Shown: positions 1 through 6,879, numbered from the stretch's first letter. The stretch is DNA of 9,886 nt from Verrucomicrobiales bacterium (GCA_003506995.1 DNXB01000014.1:1-9886), one strand, 5' to 3'. Notes: generated by a model not told the origin, from the sequence alone. Made by a program: numbers and translations.

Positions 1-26
1 GCCGACTGACCCGTCTCAGTCTCGTT

Positions 27-2018
27 TCAACGTGCAGTCGCGGCCCCCTGCCGTGTGTTTCGAAACGGATGCGATTTCACGATCTCGACAATGAGCGTCG
101 AGAACCGGTAATCGTTGGTTTGCAATGCGCGGACGATGCGTCCTGTGGCTGGCTCGTCATACCATTCCAGTTTTCTGCCGAGCGCATAAGTGAGCAGGTG
201 CTCGGTCAGGCAGCGTGCGAACTCGTCCTTGCAACGGAGCACCTCGGCCTTCAATCCGATGGTGCCTTGAATCGTCGTGCCATCCTTGAGCGTGCCGGTC
301 GCATCAACCGGCACGGCACCATCATGGTCCCGCCAGCGGCCTATGGCGTCGATGTTTTCCATGGCAAAGCCGATGGGATCCATGCGTTGATGGCAGGCCG
401 CGCAGTTCGCGTTCGCGCGATTTTGTTCCAGCTTCTCGCGCAGGGTCAGCGTGGCATTGGGATCGTTCTCCTCTTTGAGCGGTTCGACGTTGGCAGGCGG
501 TGGCGGCGGTGGATCGCCCAGGATGGCTTCCAACATCCATTTGCCTCGCTTGACGGGGCTCGACCGCGTCGGCGTCGAAGTGACGGCACCGACCGCGGCC
601 ATGGTCATGACGCCGCCGCGACGTGCTTCCGGCATCGTGGTCGCCTTCCAGAATGCGAATCCTTCATACTTGTTCGGCGACCGCTTGATCAGCCCGTAAA
701 ATTCCGCGAGGTAGCCGTTGATGTAGGTCGTGTCGGAATTGATCAGATCGAGAATGCTGCGGTCCTGGACGATGACGGAGTCGAAGAAGATGATCGCCTC
801 GGTGCGCATGGCACCGGCGATGAATTTTTTGTAGAACGACGGGAATAGCGTCGGGTCCGGCGTGACCGCTTGGATGTTTTCGATCTGCAGCCATTGCGGC
901 GCGAAATGCTCGGCCAGCGCCTCGACTTTTGGATCGAGCAGCATGCGGCGGACTTGTTGTTCGAGCACGACCGGGTCGGACAATTTTCCCTCGCTGGCGA
1001 GACGGAACAGTTCCGCATCGGGCAGGCTGCTCCACAGAAAATACGAGAGGCGGCTGGCCAGTTCATAGTCGTTCACTGGCCCGACATTCTGAATCGGTTT
1101 TTGAGCAACACCTTGCTCGACACGGTAAAGGAAGTCGGGCGTCACGAGCATCGCCTGCACCGGTACCTTCATCGCCTTTTCGAAAGGTTCACCCTTGGCC
1201 CGTGCGAGGAGAAAAAGATCAACCAAGGGCTGCACATCTTCGTCGGTGACGGGACGACGAAACGCGCGTGCAGTCAGCCGCGTCAGGTTTTCCCGCGCGG
1301 CCTGCTCGTCGCTCTTGCCATCACCCGGTTGAATCTTCACCACCGTGAGCCGCGCCCGGCTGTCGGCCATGACGTTATCAACGACGAGACCAGCGACATC
1401 AAAGTAGGCCTCCATCAAGTGCGGCGGCAGCGTCAGCACATCGCCGATGTTGTCGAAGCCATAATCCACTTCGTCCGGCGGGAGGTTCCACGGCAGGTTC
1501 AAGGTGCGCTTGCTGTATTCGATTCCTTCCGCGGGAACGCTTTTGCCCGGCGCAACGAAGTAGGTCCAGGTGCGCTTCATGCCCAGCGAGAAGAGATCGC
1601 GCACGGTCTTGGCGTATTCGTAGCGGTTCAGCCGACGCAGGACGACCTTGCCAGGATCGGCCTGGTCGCCCGCTTCGAGCGTTGCGTCATTCCGCGTGGC
1701 TTCGATCCAGGCAATGATGCGCTGGCGTTCGGCGTCGGTCGGCTGCGCCTTTTGCTTTTTGGGCGGCATTTTCGCCTCATGCAACTGGGTCAGCACTTGG
1801 GTTGCGAGTTTGCGGCTGTCATGAACTCGCTGCGGATTCTGCAGATACTCCAGGCGGAAAGCAGTCTCTGTATCCGCGTCGTGGCAGTCGGCGCAGTATT
1901 GATCGAGCAATGGCCGGACCTCTTTCTCAAAGACCGCCGCCGCGTCGCTGGCACGCGATGCCAATGGCGCGGCCAAAACGACAACGATGAGCAGCAGACG
2001 ATTCATCACGCTCATCAT
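27..2018 (-). CDS. DUF1592-family planctomycete-type cytochrome protein (DUF1587/1595/1592/1588/1585)
   Basis: A 663-residue secreted multidomain protein; molecular role unknown, presumed periplasmic haem/redox protein. Residues 6-22 form a signal peptide core (NRLLLIVVVLAAPLASRAS). A PSCyt1-like segment follows with haem motif CADCH (C42, C45, H46). Then come DUF1587 at about 125-210 (RRLNRYEYAKTVRDLF, later YGFDNIGDVL), DUF1595 at 245-302 (ARAFRRPV), DUF1592 at 314-442 (ASRLSYFLWSSLPD), DUF1588 at 465-565 with a six-proline run (503-508) and a second CxxCH (C539, C542, H543, then MDPIGFAMENID), and DUF1585 at 587-655. The domain order is that of the family. It is a short version: there is no PA14 or sugar-binding insert between DUF1587 and DUF1595. 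The start is placed at 2018 because the signal peptide begins there and the ATG overlaps the upstream stop as ATGA. Met codons at 2015 and 2006 are alternatives. The 75 residues readable further upstream are out-of-frame sequence of the neighbour gene. Confidence 0.93.
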   Translation of the reverse strand: MMSVMNRLLLIVVVLAAPLASRASDAAAVFEKEVRPLLDQYCADCHDADTETAFRLEYLQNPQRVHDSRKLATQVLTQLHEAKMPPKKQKAQPTDAERQRIIAWIEATRNDATLEAGDQADPGKVVLRRLNRYEYAKTVRDLFSLGMKRTWTYFVAPGKSVPAEGIEYSKRTLNLPWNLPPDEVDYGFDNIGDVLTLPPHLMEAYFDVAGLVVDNVMADSRARLTVVKIQPGDGKSDEQAARENLTRLTARAFRRPVTDEDVQPLVDLFLLARAKGEPFEKAMKVPVQAMLVTPDFLYRVEQGVAQKPIQNVGPVNDYELASRLSYFLWSSLPDAELFRLASEGKLSDPVVLEQQVRRMLLDPKVEALAEHFAPQWLQIENIQAVTPDPTLFPSFYKKFIAGAMRTEAIIFFDSVIVQDRSILDLINSDTTYINGYLAEFYGLIKRSPNKYEGFAFWKATTMPEARRGGVMTMAAVGAVTSTPTRSSPVKRGKWMLEAILGDPPPPPPANVEPLKEENDPNATLTLREKLEQNRANANCAACHQRMDPIGFAMENIDAIGRWRDHDGAVPVDATGTLKDGTTIQGTIGLKAEVLRCKDEFARCLTEHLLTYALGRKLEWYDEPATGRIVRALQTNDYRFSTLIVEIVKSHPFRNTRQGAATAR
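2015..2018 (-). promoter_or_regulatory. ATGA stop-start overlap (translational coupling)
   Basis: Read on the minus strand, the ATG of the DUF1592 gene (2018-2016) shares bases with the TGA of the DUF1552 gene (2017-2015). A second ATG follows at once (2015-2013). No separate ribosome binding site is evident, so translation of the downstream gene is probably coupled to termination of the upstream one. This overlap also helps fix the downstream start. Confidence 0.75.
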
Positions 2019-3292
2019 GTTAGGCCGGGCAGGCGCCCGGTGCTGTCGCTCACCCGGTCGAGCGGCACGTTCATCCGATCGAGCATCGACAATAGCAAAT
2101 TCGAGAAAGGTGTGCCGGCCGGATGGCGGACATGGCGTCCGGGAGCCAGTGTGCCGCTGGCGCGGCCAGCGAGCACCACGGGAATGTCGATGCGGCTGTG
2201 TTTGTTGGGATAACTCAGGCCGCTGGCATAACAGACCATGCAATTGTCCAGCAGCGTGCCCTCGCCATCCCGCGTCGCCTTCATCTTGCTCAGCAGATAA
2301 TCGAAGTGCTCGATATAGAACTGATCGACCTTCTGCAGCTTCGCCTCCTGTGCTTTGCCTTCGTCGGTGAGCGGATTGTAGTGCGAGAGCGCGTGGTGCC
2401 CTTCGGGAATGCCGAGCTGCGGGAAAGCGTGGTCGTCGCTCTCATTGGCAAACATGAACGTGCTCACGCGCGTGACATCGCTTTGCAGCGCCACCACCAG
2501 CAGGTCGCACATCAGCCGGAGATGCTCGCTGAAGTCGCCAGGCACGCCTTCGGGCAATGCCATTTTCGGGGCGACGGCGACCGCGTGCCGTTCCGCTGCG
2601 GCGATGCGCTGCTCGATGGAGTGCATCGATTCGAGATATTCGCCGAGCTTGTCGCGATCCTGCGCGCCGAGACGCGATTGCAGCCGGCGCGCGCTGCCCA
2701 GCACGTAATCGAGCGTGCTGCGGCGATACGCATCGCCGCTCGGATCGCCAAACAGCCGCGCGAACACCTGCTGCGGCCGAAATTCGCGCCCCATCGGCAT
2801 GGCCGGTCCGCGCCACGAGACGTTGCTGACGTGCATGCGGCTCGAGTTGGCGTCGCATCCCAGTTCCAGCGATGGCAGCCGCGTCAGATCGCCCAATTTT
2901 TTTGCCACCACCTGGTCCACGGAAATGCCCGTGGCATAAGTCGCACGATCACGCTGCCCAATCGGTGCCGTGCTGAGCAACGTGGACGAAGCCATGTCGT
3001 GCTCGTTGCTCGCCCGGTCTTCGCGGCGGTGATCCAGCCCGCTGATCACCAGCATGTCGTCCTTGAACGCCTTCAGCGTGCTCAGCGTCGGCGACATCTC
3101 ATAATCCGCGCCCTCACCTTTCGGCGTCCAATACGGCACCGCCACGCCCGTGGAAGCATAGACAAAAACCATGCGGCACGGCGGCTTCGCCGCCGCCGCG
3201 AAGGCGCGCGGCGCCTGCATGGCTTCGAGCAACGGCAGCGCGAGCGCCGCGCCCGTGCCTCGCAGCATTTCGCGTCGTGAGATGGGTTTCAT
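2015..3292 (-). CDS. DUF1552 domain protein, Tat-exported
   Basis: A 425-residue protein of the DUF1552 family, whose biochemical role is not established. The N-terminus carries a twin-arginine signal: SRREMLR (R6, R7), a hydrophobic stretch GAALALPLLEAM, and a likely AxA cleavage around residues 32-35. Family-typical features are MVFVYASTGVAVPYW (41-55), ISGLDHR (83-89), SLELGCD (141-147), GHHALSHY (298-305) and HPAGTPFSNLLLSMLDRM near the C-terminus (390-407). The last motif resembles DUF1501/sulfatase-like exported proteins, so a relation to the alkaline phosphatase fold is possible but not shown. It is the first gene of a leftward two-gene operon with the DUF1592 protein, a common pairing in Planctomycetes and Verrucomicrobia that suggests a joint function. 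Tat export implies folding, perhaps with a cofactor, before export. No Shine-Dalgarno sequence is visible before the ATG at 3292. Length is normal for the family. Confidence 0.92.
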   Translation of the reverse strand: MKPISRREMLRGTGAALALPLLEAMQAPRAFAAAAKPPCRMVFVYASTGVAVPYWTPKGEGADYEMSPTLSTLKAFKDDMLVISGLDHRREDRASNEHDMASSTLLSTAPIGQRDRATYATGISVDQVVAKKLGDLTRLPSLELGCDANSSRMHVSNVSWRGPAMPMGREFRPQQVFARLFGDPSGDAYRRSTLDYVLGSARRLQSRLGAQDRDKLGEYLESMHSIEQRIAAAERHAVAVAPKMALPEGVPGDFSEHLRLMCDLLVVALQSDVTRVSTFMFANESDDHAFPQLGIPEGHHALSHYNPLTDEGKAQEAKLQKVDQFYIEHFDYLLSKMKATRDGEGTLLDNCMVCYASGLSYPNKHSRIDIPVVLAGRASGTLAPGRHVRHPAGTPFSNLLLSMLDRMNVPLDRVSDSTGRLPGLT

Positions 3293-3440
3293 AGGTTTAT
3301 CGGGCTGAAGCGAGGGATGACGTCTTGCACCCCACAGTAAACGGGCTTCCTCCGCATCTAACGCGGTTCATCTCCGCTTATTTCCCTGACGTCACCCAGA
3401 AGTGGGTCAGGAGCGGCGGTTGTTCCCGCAACCCCGACAT

Positions 3441-3470
3441 TTGACAACACCGCCATCGTTGAGCCGTTAT
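3441..3470 (+). promoter_or_regulatory. possible sigma-70-type promoter for the nagA-like gene
   Basis: TTGACA at 3441-3446 matches the -35 consensus exactly. After an 18-base spacer, CGTTAT at 3465-3470 is a weak -10 (three of six matches). A start near 3476 would leave a leader of only about 10 bases before the ATG at 3487, and no Shine-Dalgarno site is present there. The call rests on a single good hexamer in the intergenic region between two divergent genes. The rest of 3293-3486 holds no gene; the only other structure noticed is a weak interrupted inverted repeat (ACCCA at 3394-3398 with TGGGT at 3403-3407). Confidence 0.3.
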
Positions 3471-3486
3471 CCTCACCTCTCCCACC

Positions 3487-4674
3487 ATGAAGCCACTCAT
3501 CATCCACAACATCACCGCCATCCTGCCGGACAAGCTGCTGCCGAACGCACGAGTGGTCGTGCGCGAGGGTCGCATCGCGGAGGTCAGCGCGGCGTCGAAG
3601 TCTCTGCCGAAGGACGCGGAGGTGGTGGATGGGATGGGCGGTTATCTTTCGCCGGGATTTGTCGATGTGCATGTGCATGGCGGCGGAGGTGGTGACTTCA
3701 TGGACGGCACGACGGAGGCGGCGCGGGTGGCGTGTCAGACGCACTTCAAGCATGGCACGACGACGATTTTTCCCACCACGACCACGGGAACACCGACGGA
3801 GATTCATGCGATGATCAAGGCGTGCCAGACAATTGGCAAGGAGGCAACGGCTGGTGGACTGCCACGCATTCCGGGGATTCATCTCTACGGGCCGTTCTTC
3901 GCGGCGGACAAGGTGGGCGCGCATCCGGCGGCGGGCCGTCGTGATCCCACGCCGGAGGAGTTTCGCGCGTATTTTAAGACCGGCTTCATCCGCATCGCCA
4001 CCTGCGCGGCAGAGCTGCGTGGCGCGGCGGCGTTTTATCAGATGGCGCGGAAAGAGGGCTGCTTCATCACCTGCGGGCACTCGAACGCGTCGTGGTCGGA
4101 GATGGACCGAGCGTTTCGCGATGGCATGCGGCATGTGGACCATTTCTGGTGTGCGATGAGCGATGTGAGCTCCGTGCGCGCACGCCTGGGCACGCCGATG
4201 CAGGGCAGCATGGAGGAATACGTGCTGATGAATCAAGGCATGAGCACCGAGGTCATCGCCGACGGCCAGCATCTCGCGCCCGAGCTGCTGCTGTTCGCTT
4301 ATCGCATGATCGGGCCGAAGCGTTTGTTTTTGGTAACCGACTCCAGCCGTGCGGTGGACATGCCCATTGGCCAATACAAGATCGGCAACATCCACACCGG
4401 CAACGACATCACGCACGACGGCAAGGTCAGCCGCACGGCCACGGGACTCGGCAGCAGCTCGGTGGGCATGGATCACATGGTGCGCACGATGAAGGCCAGC
4501 AGCGGAGCGCCACTGTGGGAAGTGGTGCGCATGGCCAGTCTCACACCCGCAGAACGACTCGGCATCGACAAAGAAGTCGGCAGCCTGAAGGCGGGCAAAC
4601 GCGCCGACCTCGTGCTGCTCAGCAAGACGCTGCGCGTGAAGCAGGTGTGGCTCGGGGACAACTCGCCGATGTAA
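3487..4674 (+). CDS. nagA: NagA-family amidohydrolase (N-acetylglucosamine-6-phosphate deacetylase-like)
   Basis: A 395-residue cytoplasmic enzyme. The classic reaction is removal of acetate from N-acetylglucosamine-6-phosphate in amino-sugar and cell-wall recycling. Visible signature: an amidohydrolase metal motif at GFVDVHVHGGGG (H62, H64), THFKHGTTTIFPTTTT (85-100), GHSNAS with H198, HVDHFWCAM with H216/H219, DGQH with H262, and the catalytic Asp in LVTDSS (D285). The C-terminal composite domain ends with GSLKAGKRADLVLL (365-378), standard for the superfamily. The oddity is in the loop that normally reads HLEGP, where Glu is a metal ligand: here it is HLYGP (Y134), followed by a NagA-like DKVGAHP. 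The protein is otherwise intact, so this looks like a subfamily trait, not decay. The substrate may differ from GlcNAc-6-P. No nagB, kinase or transporter gene for amino sugars is adjacent. The ATG at 3487 gives the expected N-terminal beta strand. Confidence 0.85.
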   Translation: MKPLIIHNITAILPDKLLPNARVVVREGRIAEVSAASKSLPKDAEVVDGMGGYLSPGFVDVHVHGGGGGDFMDGTTEAARVACQTHFKHGTTTIFPTTTTGTPTEIHAMIKACQTIGKEATAGGLPRIPGIHLYGPFFAADKVGAHPAAGRRDPTPEEFRAYFKTGFIRIATCAAELRGAAAFYQMARKEGCFITCGHSNASWSEMDRAFRDGMRHVDHFWCAMSDVSSVRARLGTPMQGSMEEYVLMNQGMSTEVIADGQHLAPELLLFAYRMIGPKRLFLVTDSSRAVDMPIGQYKIGNIHTGNDITHDGKVSRTATGLGSSSVGMDHMVRTMKASSGAPLWEVVRMASLTPAERLGIDKEVGSLKAGKRADLVLLSKTLRVKQVWLGDNSPM

Positions 4675-4697
4675 CCGGCCCGCACGGAACGTTGTCT

Positions 4698-4940
4698 GTG
4701 GCAGCCGTGATCCAATACGCGCCGCTTCTTTTGCTGCTGACCCTGCTGACCCTGCTGGCGGCGCGTGGTGAGCCCCCGGCGCCCATGGCCGCCAAGTTTG
4801 TCACGGCCTGGGGCAAAGAGGGCGAGGCTCCGGGCGAGTTCAGCATACCCGTCGGCATCGCGATCAACGCGGCGGACGAGATCTTCGTCACCGACCACTA
4901 CAACAGCCGCGTGCAGAAGTTGTTGATCACGTTGAAATAA
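4698..4940 (+). pseudogene. truncated NHL-repeat secreted protein (N-terminal remnant)
   Basis: An 80-codon reading frame from GTG 4698, with alternatives TTG 4692, GTG 4707 and ATG 4785. It encodes a signal-peptide-like stretch (YAPLLLLLTLLTLLAARG, residues 7-24) followed by one NHL repeat: FVTAWGKEGEAPGEFSIP, then GIAINAADEIFVTDHYNSRV and QK. In intact NHL proteins a strand such as FDADGKFL and several further repeats would follow. Here the frame ends with LLITLK and TAA, and three bases later the convergent methyltransferase stop begins. The gene therefore lost its 3' portion, by truncation and not by frameshift, since nothing NHL-like follows in any frame. The signal peptide and the NHL motif argue that this is real coding sequence. 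A functional short secreted peptide is possible but less likely. It starts 23 bases after the nagA-like stop, so it may be co-transcribed. Confidence 0.65.
4734..4760 (+). repeat. three tandem 9-base units in a signal peptide region
   Basis: CTGCTGACC occurs twice in a row (4734-4742, 4743-4751) and is followed by the variant CTGCTGGCG (4752-4760). In frame this encodes Leu-Leu-Thr, Leu-Leu-Thr, Leu-Leu-Ala in the hydrophobic core of the NHL remnant. A slippage-prone tract of this kind can change the length of a signal peptide. It could equally be chance from Leu codon usage. Confidence 0.6.
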
Positions 4941-4943
4941 GCA

Positions 4944-6008
4944 TCATGCGTGTTCGGCCCGCAGGATGCGCGCGGCTTCGACCTCGTTGCAGAGCTTGTG
5001 ATAGGTCTCGTCGAGGCTCACCACCGCGCCTGAGCCTGGCGCGAATCCGCAGTCGGGATTGAGGGTGATGCGCTCAGGGGCGAGGAATTCCAAGGCTTTG
5101 CGCACGCGGCTGACGATGGTTTCCGCCGAGTCCACCTGTCCTGGGGTGACATCCACGCAGCCAAGGCCGATTTCGAGATCCTCGCGCAACTCACGGAAGA
5201 CGGTCATGTCACCCGCCTGCGGCGCGGTGAACTCCATGGTGAGGTGATGGGCGTTGAGCTTGTTCAGGTGCTGGATGATCGGACCGTAGCCGCCGCCGTG
5301 GCAGACCTCGCCACGAGCACGACCTCCGGCACGACGGCAGAGATGCACGGCGATCTTCACGCCGCTGATGCCGCTGACGACTTCATTGACCATGTCCACG
5401 GCGAAGTCGGCGGCGGCATCGGGGTCGGTGTATTTGCCGCGCACATCATGATCGACGAAGAGGCAGAGATGCGGGTCGTCGATCTGCACGATGTCGGCTC
5501 CGGCATCGCGCACGAGCTCGAGTTCGCGGCGCAGGATGGGCACGCAGTCGCGCACGAAGTCATCGCGGTTCGGATAGGCTTTGGCGGATTTCTCCGGGTG
5601 CCACATGCGCTCGCCGAGCAACGCGGGCGATGGCAGAGTGGACTTGATGAGGCGGCTGGTGATCGCTTTGAGAAAGGTGACTTCGCGGGCGATGAAGCCA
5701 GGTGTCTTTGGCGATAATTTCTCTGTGACGACGGTCATGGGTCGGCCATCCGGTGCGGTGCCGAGTTCAAAACCATGCGCGAGCTCCGCGATGACGCCGA
5801 TGTAGCTTTTGCGCCACCATTCGCCATCGGTGACGACATCCAGCCCCGCGTGCTCCTGCATGGCCACGGCGTAGCGCACGGCAGCCTGCATTTCGTTCGT
5901 GTAGCGTTCAGCGGAGACGGGCGGGCGGTCGTTGATGAGGTCCAGGACGAAGGCCGGACGCGGCAGCGAGCCGACGACGGAGGTGGGGAAGAGGAGAGGC
6001 TTGTTCAT
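4944..6008 (-). CDS. stand-alone cobalamin-independent methionine synthase-like methyltransferase (MetE C-terminal domain family)
   Basis: A 354-residue zinc methyltransferase of the Meth_synt_2 family, which passes a methyl group to a thiol such as homocysteine. It has only the catalytic C-terminal barrel; full MetE is about 750 residues with an extra N-terminal barrel. The start LLFPTSVVGSLPRP (5-18) and VVTDGEWWRKSY (58-69) are typical. All four expected zinc ligands are present: H222 and C224 in AVHLC, E259 in LTMEF, and C320 in LNPDCGFAPGSG. The substrate-binding QIDEP motif of MetE reads QIDDP here (D177, D178). Stand-alone forms are reported in archaea and some bacteria, and their methyl donor is often not methyl-tetrahydrofolate. 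Whether this protein makes methionine is therefore open. It is the last gene of a leftward run. Its ATG at 6008 directly abuts a repeat element that supplies the whole leader, with no Shine-Dalgarno site. Confidence 0.88.
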   Translation of the reverse strand: MNKPLLFPTSVVGSLPRPAFVLDLINDRPPVSAERYTNEMQAAVRYAVAMQEHAGLDVVTDGEWWRKSYIGVIAELAHGFELGTAPDGRPMTVVTEKLSPKTPGFIAREVTFLKAITSRLIKSTLPSPALLGERMWHPEKSAKAYPNRDDFVRDCVPILRRELELVRDAGADIVQIDDPHLCLFVDHDVRGKYTDPDAAADFAVDMVNEVVSGISGVKIAVHLCRRAGGRARGEVCHGGGYGPIIQHLNKLNAHHLTMEFTAPQAGDMTVFRELREDLEIGLGCVDVTPGQVDSAETIVSRVRKALEFLAPERITLNPDCGFAPGSGAVVSLDETYHKLCNEVEAARILRAEHA

Positions 6009-6117
6009 AAAATGACGAATGACGAATTCTCGAATGACGAATGAAAGATCAGGTGACGAAGATCAAACGCACCGAATGCGAGGCTCATCACATTCGGCGT
6101 TCTGCATTCGTCATTTT
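6009..6117. repeat. palindromic intergenic repeat element with heptamer tandem copies
   Basis: The spacer between two minus-strand genes consists almost wholly of repeats. Outer arms AAAATGACGAATG (6009-6021) and CATTCGTCATTTT (6105-6117) are perfect 13-base inverted repeats. An inner stem pairs ACGC+CGAATG (6067-6070 and 6073-6078, with AC as a bulge) with CATTCGGCGT (6091-6100). The heptamer ATGACGA occurs at 6012-6018, 6019-6025 and 6034-6040, with degenerate copies around them, and as its complement at 6108-6114. The structure resembles a REP-type or small MITE-like element. Similar ATTCGTCATTC words are, from memory, common between genes in Verrucomicrobia and Planctomycetes. The element runs from the stop of the cytidylyltransferase gene to the ATG of the methyltransferase gene. 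It could form an RNA hairpin in the transcript, affecting read-through or translation. No transposase or clear target duplication is visible. Confidence 0.75.
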
Positions 6118-6869
6118 CATCGGTTCCAGTGCTTGCGGGCGAGTTCGAAGTCTTCCTGCGTGTCCACCTCCATGTAGTGGCCGGGGGTGTCGGAGTGGGC
6201 CATGGGGATGCCGGCTTCGATCATGTGCTGGAGCAGAAGGATGAGATACGCTTTCTCAAAGACGACCGCTTCGCGGAAGGGCCTGCCTGCGAACTGCTCG
6301 CGCGCCTGATGGAAGTGTTCGCGCAGCTTTGCGGCTCCCGCAGTCGTGAATTTCGCGATGCCGGTGTATTCGCCATACGCTTCTTCCGGTGTGATGCCGC
6401 GATGCACTCGCTGCACCAGGCCGTTGCTCACGAGCACCTTCTCCGCGTCATCCGGCGGATGCTGCGAGCGGTGCTGGTAGCGGTCGAGCCATTGCGTATC
6501 GACGCTCAAGGCGATGTCGGCGGGATGATGCAGCACTCCCTGCACGACATCGCTGGTGAAAAGGATGTCCGAGTAGCAGCAGATAAAGCCGTCCTCCATG
6601 AGATCCTCCGCGTGCATGAGGCTGAGCAGAATGTTGTTGTGCTCCCAGCCTGCGTTGTGACGAAAAGTGAAGTGCGGGTAGTCCGCGCGCACCTTGTCGA
6701 TCTGGTAGCCGCCGATGAAGGTGATGTCCGTGATGCCAGCACCAGAGAAGGCACTGAGCGCGTGGTCGAGCATGCGCTTGCCATTGATCTCGGCGTAGCA
6801 TTTGGGGGCGTCGGCGGTGGTGGGCATGAGTCGCCGTCCGCGACCTGCTGCAATGATGATGGCTTTCAT
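6117..6869 (-). CDS. LicC-like cytidylyltransferase / sugar-nucleotidyltransferase family protein
   Basis: A 250-residue nucleotidyltransferase with a Rossmann-like GT-A fold. The N-terminal NTP-binding loop is IIIAAGRGRRLMP (4-16), followed by PKC with K23 and FIGGYQIDKV (51-60). Further family points are HNNILLSLMHAEDL (77-90; LicC has a comparable NNI segment), a metal-site YSDI (D101), GEYTGIAKF (166-174) and the C-terminal EVDTQEDFELA (234-244), with D236 as probable second metal ligand. The pattern resembles phosphocholine cytidylyltransferases (LicC) more than glucose-1-phosphate thymidylyltransferases. That predicts CTP + a phosphorylated or phosphonate alcohol/amine giving a CDP- or CMP-activated compound and pyrophosphate. 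The true substrate cannot be read from the sequence. The start is set at the ATG of MKAIIIAAG (6869); 24 further in-frame codons upstream encode no family sequence and overlap the permease gene. It lies 10 bases after that permease, most likely in one operon. No Shine-Dalgarno site is visible. Confidence 0.82.
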   Translation of the reverse strand: MKAIIIAAGRGRRLMPTTADAPKCYAEINGKRMLDHALSAFSGAGITDITFIGGYQIDKVRADYPHFTFRHNAGWEHNNILLSLMHAEDLMEDGFICCYSDILFTSDVVQGVLHHPADIALSVDTQWLDRYQHRSQHPPDDAEKVLVSNGLVQRVHRGITPEEAYGEYTGIAKFTTAGAAKLREHFHQAREQFAGRPFREAVVFEKAYLILLLQHMIEAGIPMAHSDTPGHYMEVDTQEDFELARKHWNR

Positions 6870-6879
6870 GAGTGATGGG

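Noticed and set aside
870..2213. 447-codon plus-strand open frame opposite the DUF1592-type gene
   Set aside because: It is antisense to a clear multidomain gene, and its translation shows low-complexity Arg/His-rich sequence with no family motif; a GC-rich shadow frame.
2019..2243. 75-codon N-terminal extension of the DUF1592-type protein
   Set aside because: It lies inside the DUF1552 coding sequence in another frame, has no family similarity, and precedes an obvious signal peptide with its own ATG.
2123..3280. 385-codon plus-strand open frame opposite the DUF1552 gene
   Set aside because: Antisense to a recognised gene with composition typical of a shadow frame (His, Arg and Ala rich).
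3385..3411. imperfect inverted repeat CCTGA...ACCCA-GAAG-TGGGT-CAGG as a terminator or operator
   Set aside because: Short stem with an unpaired stretch and no T-run, and it lies between divergent genes where a terminator is not expected; too weak to annotate on its own.
3358..4476. 372-codon minus-strand open frame opposite the nagA-like gene
   Set aside because: The plus strand carries an unmistakable amidohydrolase; the antisense translation has no recognisable domain.
4092..4697. upstream in-frame part of the long frame that ends in the NHL remnant
   Set aside because: It overlaps the nagA-like gene in another frame and encodes shadow sequence; only the part from about 4692 onward shows signal peptide and NHL features.
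4941..4970. possible bidirectional terminator at the convergent junction
   Set aside because: Only a 5-base GCATC/GATGC pairing with a long loop was found, without a T-tract.
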